This document shows positions 1 to 5,013 of a stretch of 5,013 nt of DNA, one piece after another; position 1 is the first letter of the stretch, and the number at the start of each line of letters is the position of its first letter. Position numbers and translations under genes: made by a program. Source of the stretch: HGM12669 sp048527645 (GTDB lineage: Bacteria; Bacillota; Clostridia; Oscillospirales; CAG-272); contig DBGFNI010000127.1 in NCBI GenBank assembly GCA_048527645.1, positions 1-5,013 of the forward strand. The letters are read 5' to 3'. The notes beneath the pieces are model-generated. The model was not told the DNA's origin and did not search any database. It saw only the letters and a list, made by a program, of their open reading frames with translations.

Positions 1-1277
1 AGAACTATCCCGATGTGGCGCAGAACGCGTGGTTTTATGACAGCGTGCAGTGGGCATCGGAAAACGGGATCGTCGGCGGTCACGCAAACGGGACATTTAC
101 CCCTGACGAGCCGATCACCCGTGCACAGATGGCGCAGATGATGTACAACTTTATCACCCGGTACTGCGGCGCGGCACCGGACGATGACACCGCTGTGTTG
201 GAAAAAACTTACAAGGATGCTGCGCAGATCCCGCAGTGGGCAAGACAGGCCGTTGCGGCAATGACCAACAGCAAGCTGCTCAACGGCGCTGACGGCAATT
301 TCTGCTCCAATGCAACTGCGACCCGCGCACAGGCGGCGGCAATTTCCCACCGCTTGCAGCAGTATTACAATGACAGCCCCGTCTGCTTCACGGGGAACAA
401 CATGAAGCTGGTCTGGAGCGACGAGTTTGACGGAGACGAGCTGGATATGTCAAAGTGGAGCTATCGTTCCGGTTGCAGCGATCCGACGGTGTTCGGTGAG
501 GAACTGACAACGCCGGAGGCGATTTTGCAGTATCAGAAGGATCACATCAAGGTGCAGGACGGCAATCTGGTCATGAATGTCGAATATATGGACAACAGTC
601 TGACGGATGATGCAAATGAGAACTGTATCGGCCAGAACGTTTCCATGCTCTGGATTGATACGGACGGAGGAAAATACAGTCAGACTTTCGGCTATTATGA
701 GATTCGCTGCATTTTAGGCAAAGGCAGCGGCTCCAATTGTGCGTTCTGGATGCGTGCTGGCAATCTGCTCTCCCCGGATTCCCAGTCCTCCCGAGAAGGC
801 GCAGAGATTGATATTTTCGAGAGCGTCCCGACCTGTGTGGTACAGGACATGGAAACACCGATTATAGACTCGACCTTACATTGGCAGTATGCCGCGAAAG
901 AAGAGAACGGGAAATCACTTCACGGAAGTATGCACGGCTATTTCTATGCCGATCCCAGCCGCCTGTACACCCGCGACGGTGAATATTTGCCGGTGAACGT
1001 GTATGACGGCAACTATCATACGTTCGGTCTTTTATGGACGGAAGAGGAATATATCTTCTACATTGACGGCTATGAGATGTATCGGACAGATTGTATTGAT
1101 TTGACGAAGAGGGGCGCGGAGGGAACCTGTCTGTATCCCGGAAGCATCTATCTTTCCTGTCACTTCATGGATCCCGACTGGTATGGCGTCAGCAAGCCCG
1201 AGGATTACCCGAGCGATTTTGTAATTGATTATGTTCGCTGCTATCAGCTCGATCGATATCTGGTAGAAGAAGAATAA
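1..1277 (+). CDS. SLH-domain surface glycoside hydrolase, family GH16 (laminarinase-like), 5' partial
   Basis: The gene is open at the left edge: the frame runs in from base 3 (N-Y-P-D-V) without a start, so the GTG at 15 is an internal valine. Numbering from that codon, residues up to about 47 form one SLH repeat (WFYDSVQWASENGIVGG, then ITRAQMAQMMYNF) and about 66-117 a second, more diverged one (ATRAQ). A linker of only about 12 residues leads to a complete GH16 domain at about 130-412. It starts with LVWSDEFDG, has YYEIRC and AFWM core strands, and ends with DFVIDYVRCYQ. The catalytic motif EIDIFE at 264-269 is the beta-bulge ExDxxE form, with E264 the expected nucleophile and E269 the acid/base. 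GH16 enzymes with this motif usually cleave beta-1,3 or mixed-linked beta-glucans. SLH repeats usually anchor proteins to secondary cell-wall polymer, so I infer a surface-bound enzyme. Exact substrate is uncertain. A terminator follows 17 nt after the stop. Confidence 0.88.
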   Translation, partial: NYPDVAQNAWFYDSVQWASENGIVGGHANGTFTPDEPITRAQMAQMMYNFITRYCGAAPDDDTAVLEKTYKDAAQIPQWARQAVAAMTNSKLLNGADGNFCSNATATRAQAAAISHRLQQYYNDSPVCFTGNNMKLVWSDEFDGDELDMSKWSYRSGCSDPTVFGEELTTPEAILQYQKDHIKVQDGNLVMNVEYMDNSLTDDANENCIGQNVSMLWIDTDGGKYSQTFGYYEIRCILGKGSGSNCAFWMRAGNLLSPDSQSSREGAEIDIFESVPTCVVQDMETPIIDSTLHWQYAAKEENGKSLHGSMHGYFYADPSRLYTRDGEYLPVNVYDGNYHTFGLLWTEEEYIFYIDGYEMYRTDCIDLTKRGAEGTCLYPGSIYLSCHFMDPDWYGVSKPEDYPSDFVIDYVRCYQLDRYLVEEE

Positions 1278-1294
1278 TTTTACGAAAAACATGT

Positions 1295-1332
1295 GTGCCG
1301 CGCCGGTAAGATCTCCGGCGCGGCGCTTTTTT
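1295..1332 (+). terminator. Rho-independent terminator of the SLH-GH16 gene
   Basis: A 10-bp perfect GC stem (1297-1306 with 1315-1324) extends to 12 bp with one G-T wobble and a G-C pair (1295-1306 with 1315-1326). The loop is 8 nt (TAAGATCT) and six T residues follow at 1327-1332. It starts 17 nt after the stop codon, so transcription of the GH16 gene should end here and the next gene needs its own promoter. Confidence 0.92.
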
Positions 1333-1444
1333 GTTTTTCGTCTTTCGTCGGATTTTTCTTGTTTGGTTTGAATAGGAAACCCTGCAAAAAATGTGCATAT
1401 TGCATAAAAATAGGGGCGAAAATTGGGGAATTTCATAAAAACCA

Positions 1445-1473
1445 TTGACAAACTGCAGATTGGGTGATAAAAT
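1445..1473 (+). promoter_or_regulatory. Sigma-A-type promoter of the AbrB-family gene
   Basis: A consensus -35 TTGACA lies at 1445-1450. After a 17-nt spacer comes the -10 TAAAAT at 1468-1473, with an extended TG one base upstream (1465-1466). The predicted transcript start is near 1480, giving a leader of about 60 nt before the chosen ATG at 1542. The A-rich stretch just upstream (CATAAAAA, 1434-1441) could act as an UP-like element. Confidence 0.8.
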
Positions 1474-1524
1474 AACGTCAGAAAAGCATGGATTCGACAG
1501 AGCTTGATTACAGTTTGAGCAGAG

Positions 1525-1532
1525 AGGAAGTG
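1525..1532 (+). promoter_or_regulatory. Ribosome binding site fixing the AbrB-family start
   Basis: AGGAAGTG matches the anti-Shine-Dalgarno complement AGGAGGTG with one mismatch. The AGGAAG core ends 11 nt before ATG 1542, slightly long but workable. The longer in-frame ATG at 1488 would sit only about 8 nt after the predicted transcript start, with no Shine-Dalgarno, so 1542 is preferred. Confidence 0.6.
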
Positions 1533-1541
1533 TTATTTTCA

Positions 1542-1787
1542 ATGAAATCTACGGGAATTGTACGCAGAATCGATGACACCGGTCGTTTGGTTCTCCCGAT
1601 TGAGATTCGAAAGGTTCTGCAATTAAATACGCGTGATTCTGTGGAGATTTTCACTGAGGATGATAAGATTATTTTGAAAAAATTCGCGGTTTCCTGTGTG
1701 TTCTGCGGAAAAAGCGGTGAGGTTGTTCGTTACCGCGACAAGTTGATTTGCAAGGATTGTTGCGAAGTGCTCAAACGCGAGCTGTGA
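1542..1787 (+). CDS. AbrB/SpoVT-family transition-state regulator with cysteine-rich C-terminal tail
   Basis: This 81-residue protein begins MKSTGIVRRIDDTGRLVLPIE, the swapped-hairpin DNA-binding domain typical of Bacillus AbrB, Abh and SpoVT (about residues 1-48, ending in KIILKKF). Family members are dimeric or tetrameric DNA-binding regulators of growth-phase genes. In place of the AbrB multimerisation domain, the C-terminus has CVFC (52-55) and CKDC (70-73) plus C74, the spacing of a small zinc ribbon. I recall similar short AbrB proteins as common in clostridia. An upstream in-frame ATG at 1488 would add 18 residues with no family counterpart and almost no mRNA leader, so it is rejected as the start. 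The gene has its own strong promoter and sits after a terminator, so it is probably monocistronic, although DUF1294 lies downstream on the same strand. Targets cannot be read from the sequence. Confidence 0.9.
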   Translation: MKSTGIVRRIDDTGRLVLPIEIRKVLQLNTRDSVEIFTEDDKIILKKFAVSCVFCGKSGEVVRYRDKLICKDCCEVLKREL

Positions 1788-1839
1788 GCGATTCGTATCT
1801 GTATTTTGTTCGTTTCATTTCATTTTCATATTCCTTTAT

Positions 1840-1878
1840 TGACCGATGCCCCGGTGAAAACCACCGGGGCATCGGTCA
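1840..1878 (+). terminator. Long perfect hairpin after the AbrB-family gene (terminator-like, no U tract)
   Basis: The arms GACCGATGCCCCGGTG (1841-1856) and CACCGGGGCATCGGTC (1862-1877) pair perfectly. An outer T-A pair makes 17 bp, and the loop is AAAAC. It begins 52 nt after the abrB stop and 86 nt before the next start, which is the right place for a terminator. However, no T run follows on either strand (TGCTTGAAAG on plus, AATAAAGG on minus). It may be a non-canonical terminator, an mRNA-stabilising 3' structure, or a copy of a dispersed palindromic repeat. The hairpin itself is certain; the role is not. Confidence 0.5.
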
Positions 1879-1964
1879 TGCTTGAAAGTATTACGCCGCG
1901 GCATATCACCCGAATTGTCCCAACGGCGGCATGCACAAATGCAATTTTTTGAGGGGAGAACAGG

Positions 1965-2270
1965 ATGGATATGATGACAGGATGGTATATACTGATCGGA
2001 TATGCTGTGCTGGTCAACACGGTGTCCTTTGGCGTGACGGGCTGGGACAAATACAAGGCGCGGCGCGAAATGTGGCGCACGCCCGAGCGCGTGATGATTT
2101 TGCTTTCGCTGTTTGGCGGGGGAATCGGGGTGCTTGCGGCGTTTTATCTGTTTCGCCATAAAATCAGGGATATTCCGTTGCAGTTTTCTGTTTGGCTTAT
2201 CACCGTTGCTTATGCGGCGCTTGCCGTGTGCCGTGTGGCTGCTTTTTTTCTGAACGGGCTCGGGCGATAA
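1965..2270 (+). CDS. DUF1294 small integral membrane protein
   Basis: The protein has 101 residues and about three hydrophobic membrane segments (roughly 7-24, 43-63 and 74-96). The family signature is visible between them: D28-K29 followed by KARR, R-T-P-E at 38-41, GGGIG at 51-55 and FRHK at 63-66. DUF1294 proteins are short bacterial membrane proteins of unknown function, and nothing here suggests a specific role. The ATG at 1965 is chosen because GAGGGGAG (1951-1958) sits 6 nt upstream; ATGs at 1971 and 1974 are less well placed. I see no convincing promoter. TTGAAA (1882-1887) with TATCAC (1904-1909) at 16 nt is weak, so read-through from the AbrB-family promoter past the U-less hairpin is possible. 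A bidirectional terminator follows 55 nt after the stop. Confidence 0.9.
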   Translation: MDMMTGWYILIGYAVLVNTVSFGVTGWDKYKARREMWRTPERVMILLSLFGGGIGVLAAFYLFRHKIRDIPLQFSVWLITVAYAALAVCRVAAFFLNGLGR

Positions 2271-2325
2271 GGTTGTCCACGGCATTAGACTCTGAATTTC
2301 GGAGCGCTGCAAATCACACAGAAGC

Positions 2326-2375
2326 AAAAAAGCCCTGCAAAAGTGTGTAGTTTCACTTCTGCAGGGCTTCTTTTT
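2326..2375. terminator. Bidirectional intrinsic terminator between convergent DUF1294 gene and kdgK operon
   Basis: AGCCCTGCA (2331-2339) pairs with TGCAGGGCT (2360-2368). After one A-C mismatch, AAGTG (2341-2345) pairs with CACTT (2354-2358) around an 8-nt loop. On the plus strand the tail is TTCTTTTT (to 2375). On the minus strand the six A residues at 2326-2331 read as a U run. It therefore suits transcripts arriving from both sides: DUF1294 from the left and uxuB-eda-kdgK from the right. Confidence 0.9.
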
Positions 2376-2444
2376 GTCAGGAGGTGGGCCGTGCGTGTTG
2401 CGATTTGCTCAAGCACAAGCAGCCGCCCGTAAAACATAGTGTCC

Positions 2445-3467
2445 TTATCTCTGCACGCGCCCGGAGCCGTCTCCGCCCGCCAGCTTTTCCACCTCGGCAA
2501 CGCTGACGCGGTTGTAGTCTCCTTCGATCGAATGCTTGAGCGCCGATGCCGCAACGGCGAATTCGATTGCCTCCTGGGTCGGTTTGCCGCTCAACAAAGC
2601 GTAAATGAGCCCGCCGCCGAAGGAATCGCCGCCGCCGACGCGGTCGACAATATGGAGATGATAGGATTTGGAATAGCAATAGTTTTCGCCGTCGTAGAGC
2701 ATGCCGGCCCAGTCATTGTCGCTTGCGGAAATGGAGGAGCGCAGCGTAATGGCGACCTTTTCAAATCCAAAGCGGTCAGCCAGCTGCTTTGCGACAGACT
2801 GATAGCCTGCGTGGTTGAGTTTTCCGCCGTAGATGTCGGTGTTTTCAGCCTCAATGCCGAACACGTCTTTTGCGTCCTCTTCATTGGAAATACAGACATC
2901 GACATACTGACAAAGATCGGTCATCGCCGCACGCGCCTGATCGCGCGTCCACAGCTTGCCGCGATAGTTCAGATCGCAGGAGATTTTCACGCCGTGCTTT
3001 TTTGCAGCGATGCACGCCTCTCGGCAGATCTGCACCAAATTCTCTCCCAGTGCGGGAGTGATCCCGGTGAAATGGAACCAATCCGCACCTTCAAAAATGC
3101 TGTCCCAGTCAAAATCTGTGGGCTGTGCCTCTTGAATGGCGGAGTGTGCGCGGTCATATATACACACGCTTCCGCGCTGGGACGCGCCTTTTTCCAAAAA
3201 ATAGATGCCGACGCGGTTGCCGCCGCGAACGATTTTTGATGTATCAACGCCGAAATAGCGCAGGGAGTTGATAGCAGCCTGACCGATGGCATGCGTGGGC
3301 AGCTTGGTGACATAAACGCTTTCCAGACCGTAATTGGCCAGCGAAACTGCCACGTTTGCCTCACCGCCGCCGAAGGTTGCCTGCATCTGATCGTTCTGGA
3401 AAAAGCGATCGTATCCGTTGGGCGCCAAACGCAGCATGATCTCGCCGAAAGTTACTACTTTTTTCAT
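2445..3467 (-). CDS. kdgK: 2-keto-3-deoxygluconate kinase (PfkB/ribokinase family)
   Basis: The enzyme phosphorylates 2-keto-3-deoxygluconate (KDG) with ATP to give KDPG in the cytoplasm. The 340-residue protein opens with KVVTFGEIMLRLAP and has the first PfkB signature region GGGEANVAVSLANYG at 33-47. The second, DRVGGGDSFGGG at 275-286, forms the anion hole, with D281 as the expected catalytic base. The HSIEGDYNRVS motif at 312-322 corresponds to the GDFN-type end seen in KDG kinases. Length is usual for the family. The start at 3467 has GGAGGG at 3476-3481, about 8 nt upstream. It is the last gene of the operon, 59 nt after eda, whose aldolase consumes its product; this context separates it from fructokinase or ribokinase relatives. 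A 69-nt 3' untranslated stretch leads to the shared terminator. Confidence 0.93.
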   Translation of the reverse strand: MKKVVTFGEIMLRLAPNGYDRFFQNDQMQATFGGGEANVAVSLANYGLESVYVTKLPTHAIGQAAINSLRYFGVDTSKIVRGGNRVGIYFLEKGASQRGSVCIYDRAHSAIQEAQPTDFDWDSIFEGADWFHFTGITPALGENLVQICREACIAAKKHGVKISCDLNYRGKLWTRDQARAAMTDLCQYVDVCISNEEDAKDVFGIEAENTDIYGGKLNHAGYQSVAKQLADRFGFEKVAITLRSSISASDNDWAGMLYDGENYCYSKSYHLHIVDRVGGGDSFGGGLIYALLSGKPTQEAIEFAVAASALKHSIEGDYNRVSVAEVEKLAGGDGSGRVQR

Positions 3468-3526
3468 GGGAATAGCCCTCCGTGTTTCGTGTTTTTTGAT
3501 TTTCAGAGAATAGGTGTCGGTTGACT

Positions 3527-4075
3527 TTATTGAAGTTTTTCGAGTGCTTCCTTGACAAAGAAGCTGCCGCCGACGGCTGCAACCTTATCAAACGCCAGAA
3601 ATTCGTCAAGATTGCTTCGATCCACGCCGCCGGTGGGGATGAACTTCACCTGCGGGAACGGCGCCGAAAGCGCTTTGAGCGCTTTGAGCCCGCCGTAAAT
3701 ATTTGCGGGGAAGAATTTGACGGTGGTGATGCCGAGCTCCAACGCCTGCATGATCTCGGTCGGCGTGACGCAGCCGGGATAATAGGGGATGTCCTTTGCT
3801 TTGCAGATCTGTGCGACCGCGACGGACAGACCAGGCGAGACGATAAACTGCGCGCCTGCAGCCAAGGCGGCGGTGCACTGCTCTGCGTTGATGACCGTGC
3901 CGGCGCCGATGTTCATGTCGGGATATTCGCGGCAGGCATATGCGATTGCCTCAGCGGCACATGCGGTGCGGAAAGTGATCTCGGCGCAGTGAATGCCGTT
4001 TGCGCGCAGGGCGGAGAGAATGCGGTCGGTCTCACAGAGTTCTTTGATAACTACAACAGGGATACATTTTTCCAT
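3527..4075 (-). CDS. eda: 2-keto-3-deoxy-6-phosphogluconate (KDPG/KHG) aldolase, short form
   Basis: This class I aldolase splits KDPG into pyruvate and glyceraldehyde-3-phosphate; relatives also act on 4-hydroxy-2-oxoglutarate. The 182 residues keep the TIM-barrel core. E32 and R36 lie in AEITFRT, T60 in GAGTV, P81 in SPG, the Schiff-base lysine K120 in TVKFFPA, then PTGGV (147-151) and S171 in GGSF. These correspond, with a constant offset of 13, to E. coli Eda E45, R49, T73, P94, K133 and S184 (recalled from memory). It is about 30 residues shorter than the usual 205-215: the first strand begins almost at the start methionine, and the final helix after GGSF is reduced to about ten residues. 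Start 4075 is supported by AAGGA 9 nt upstream; a GTG at 4123 overlapping uxuB would add 16 unlike residues without a ribosome site. It lies 40 nt after uxuB. Confidence 0.92.
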   Translation of the reverse strand: MEKCIPVVVIKELCETDRILSALRANGIHCAEITFRTACAAEAIAYACREYPDMNIGAGTVINAEQCTAALAAGAQFIVSPGLSVAVAQICKAKDIPYYPGCVTPTEIMQALELGITTVKFFPANIYGGLKALKALSAPFPQVKFIPTGGVDRSNLDEFLAFDKVAAVGGSFFVKEALEKLQ

Positions 4076-4084
4076 GATAGGATG

Positions 4085-4089
4085 TCCTT
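4085..4089 (-). promoter_or_regulatory. Ribosome binding site fixing the eda start
   Basis: On the minus strand AAGGA lies 9 nt before the ATG at 4075. The open frame continues upstream into uxuB, so this site is what favours the short 182-residue product over longer readings. Confidence 0.65.
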
Positions 4090-4115
4090 TCTGCTTGTCA
4101 GCTTCGTTGAAGTGT

Positions 4116-4967
4116 TTACACACCGGAATAAGCGGAGAAGCCGCCGTCGATCGGCAGCACAACGCCGGTAATGAAGCTTGCGGCCTTCTCATTGATCAAA
4201 AAGAGCAGTGCGCCCTCCAACTCTTCCGTTTCGCCGAAGCGTCCCATCGGTGTCGCGGCGAGAATTTTGCCGGTGCGCGCGGTGGGGGTGCCGTCCTCGT
4301 TCCACAGCAGCTTTGCGTTTTGCTTGGTGGAGAAGAAGCCCGGCGCAAGCGCGTTGACGCGGATGCCCACATGGGAGAAATGCACGGCGAGCCACTGCGT
4401 GAAGTTGGAAATTGCGGCTTTTGCGCCGGAATATGCAGGGATTTTGGTCAGGGGCGTGTATGCGTTCATGGAGGAAATGTTCAGAATGCTGCACCCCTCT
4501 CTGCCGATCATCTGTTTTGCAAAGGCCTGGGTAGGAATCAGCGTGCCGAGAAAATTGAGATTGAAGACGAATCCGACGCCCTCATCGTCCAGATCGAAAA
4601 AGCTCTTGGTATCCGCGTCAATGTCTCCGATTTCAAAATACTCTTTGTCTGTGGTGGCGCGAGGATTGTTGCCGCCTGCGCCGTTGATCAGGATATCGCA
4701 GGGACCCAGATCCTTTTCCACCTGCTGTGCGACTGCGGTGCAGATTTCCCGGTTGAGCACGTTGCACGCATATGCCCGCGCTGTGCCCCCTTCCTGCACG
4801 ATTTCCGCAGCAAAGGCGGCGGCTGCCTCTTCATTGAGATCAAGCAGCGCGACCTTCGCGCCGGCTCTTGCCAGAACCTTGGCGAAATGACTGCACAAGA
4901 CGCCGCCGGCGCCGGTGACGACGGCAACCTTTCCGTGCAGATCGGTATTGAGTACGTTCTGTTTCAT
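4116..4967 (-). CDS. uxuB: SDR-family D-mannonate oxidoreductase (fructuronate reductase)
   Basis: The enzyme reduces D-fructuronate to D-mannonate, probably with NADH, in hexuronate breakdown. The 283-residue protein is a short-chain dehydrogenase. It has the cofactor motif TGAGGVLC at 18-25, an acidic residue D43 after the second strand (favouring NAD over NADP), and NGAGG at 95-99. The catalytic set is N138, S166, Y179 and K183 (YSGAK), followed by APGFF at 208-212. The glycine motif departs from the usual TGxxxGxG, but the same TGxxGVLC form, with INGAGGN, FNLNFLGTL and NISSMNA, is what I recall from B. subtilis UxuB (YjmF). This differs from the E. coli UxuB, which belongs to another dehydrogenase family. 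AAGGAG at 4975-4980 sits 7 nt before the start. It leads the visible operon; the neighbours eda and kdgK support the uronate assignment. A gluconate-type SDR is the main alternative. Confidence 0.88.
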   Translation of the reverse strand: MKQNVLNTDLHGKVAVVTGAGGVLCSHFAKVLARAGAKVALLDLNEEAAAAFAAEIVQEGGTARAYACNVLNREICTAVAQQVEKDLGPCDILINGAGGNNPRATTDKEYFEIGDIDADTKSFFDLDDEGVGFVFNLNFLGTLIPTQAFAKQMIGREGCSILNISSMNAYTPLTKIPAYSGAKAAISNFTQWLAVHFSHVGIRVNALAPGFFSTKQNAKLLWNEDGTPTARTGKILAATPMGRFGETEELEGALLFLINEKAASFITGVVLPIDGGFSAYSGV

Positions 4968-4989
4968 GGCAAATCTCCTTTTTGCTCAA

Positions 4990-5004
4990 GTATTGTTTCG
5001 ATAC
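4990..5004. promoter_or_regulatory. Imperfect palindrome upstream of uxuB, possible operator
   Basis: GTATTGTTTCGATAC is an inverted repeat (GTATTG / CGATAC, five of six pairs complementary) around TTT. It ends 23 nt before the uxuB start on the minus strand, just upstream of the Shine-Dalgarno. A sugar-acid regulator of the GntR or LacI family could bind there, but the motif does not match a site I know. No clear promoter is visible in the 46 bases between uxuB and the window edge. Confidence 0.25.
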
Positions 5005-5013
5005 GTTTTTTAT

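Noticed and set aside
15..17. GTG as the start of the GH16 gene
   Set aside because: The codons before it (N-Y-P-D) complete the beginning of the SLH repeat, so the gene continues off the left edge.
1336..1349. Tandem TTTCGTC repeat (two copies)
   Set aside because: Two 7-bp units just after a terminator are readily explained by chance and no further copies are present.
1032..1451. Minus-strand open frame of 139 codons over the GH16 end and terminator
   Set aside because: It crosses the GH16 C-terminal strands and the intrinsic terminator, with no homology I recognise and no plausible start context.
1932..1950. TGCA-CAAA-TGCA followed by a T run, terminator-like
   Set aside because: The stem is only 4 bp and A/T-flanked, and it lies immediately before the DUF1294 ribosome site, so it is too weak to terminate transcription.
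1836..2327. Minus-strand open frame of 163 codons across the DUF1294 gene
   Set aside because: It runs through the 17-bp hairpin and the DUF1294 coding region and is rich in basic residues with no domain. The plus strand has the family signature and a strong ribosome site.
2439..3239. Long plus-strand open frame of 266 codons opposite kdgK
   Set aside because: It lies wholly antisense to a clear KDG kinase, has no family motifs and no good ribosome site. Such frames arise from GC-rich third codon positions of the real gene.
3521..4171. Plus-strand open frame of 216 codons opposite eda
   Set aside because: It mirrors the eda coding strand and its sequence is rich in R, C and G without any recognisable domain; the opposite frame carries all KDPG aldolase motifs.
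4171..4890. Plus-strand open frame of 239 codons opposite uxuB
   Set aside because: It is antisense to the SDR gene, which has complete cofactor and catalytic motifs; no independent start signal is visible.

Overview
The window looks like chromosomal DNA of an anaerobic, moderately GC-rich Firmicute, most likely a gut-type clostridium of the Oscillospiraceae/Ruminococcaceae kind. The reasons are an S-layer-homology (SLH) surface enzyme, an AbrB-type regulator with a clostridial-style cysteine tail, strong GGAGG-type ribosome binding sites, and an SDR-type fructuronate reductase like the one in Bacillus subtilis. This placement is inferred from gene content only.

Left part, plus strand. The 3' end of a large surface-protein gene (1-1277, cut by the window edge) encodes two SLH repeats followed directly by a GH16 beta-glucanase-like domain with an intact EIDIFE catalytic motif. 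A strong intrinsic terminator (1295-1332) closes it. An independent promoter with a consensus -35 and an extended -10 (1445-1473) then drives an 81-residue AbrB/SpoVT-type regulator (1542-1787). A U-tract-less 17-bp hairpin (1840-1878) separates it from a small DUF1294 membrane protein (1965-2270).

Right part, minus strand. Three genes, read from right to left, form an operon: uxuB (SDR fructuronate reductase, 4967-4116), eda (KDPG aldolase, 4075-3527) and kdgK (2-keto-3-deoxygluconate kinase, 3467-2445). Gaps are 40 and 59 nt and each gene has its own Shine-Dalgarno. Together they cover most of the lower hexuronate route: fructuronate to mannonate (UxuB), then after a dehydratase not seen here, KDG to KDPG (KdgK), and KDPG to pyruvate plus glyceraldehyde-3-phosphate (Eda). 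The mannonate dehydratase (UxuA) and uronate isomerase (UxaC) are absent from the window and may lie beyond the right edge. A bidirectional terminator (2326-2375) serves both the plus-strand DUF1294 gene and this convergent operon.

I see no mobile element, CRISPR array, tRNA or rRNA, and no evidence for a new multi-gene system. The points most worth a second look are the unusually short Eda, the SLH-GH16 architecture with TRAQ motifs, the U-tract-less hairpin, the direct repeats upstream of the abrB promoter, and a small imperfect palindrome upstream of uxuB.
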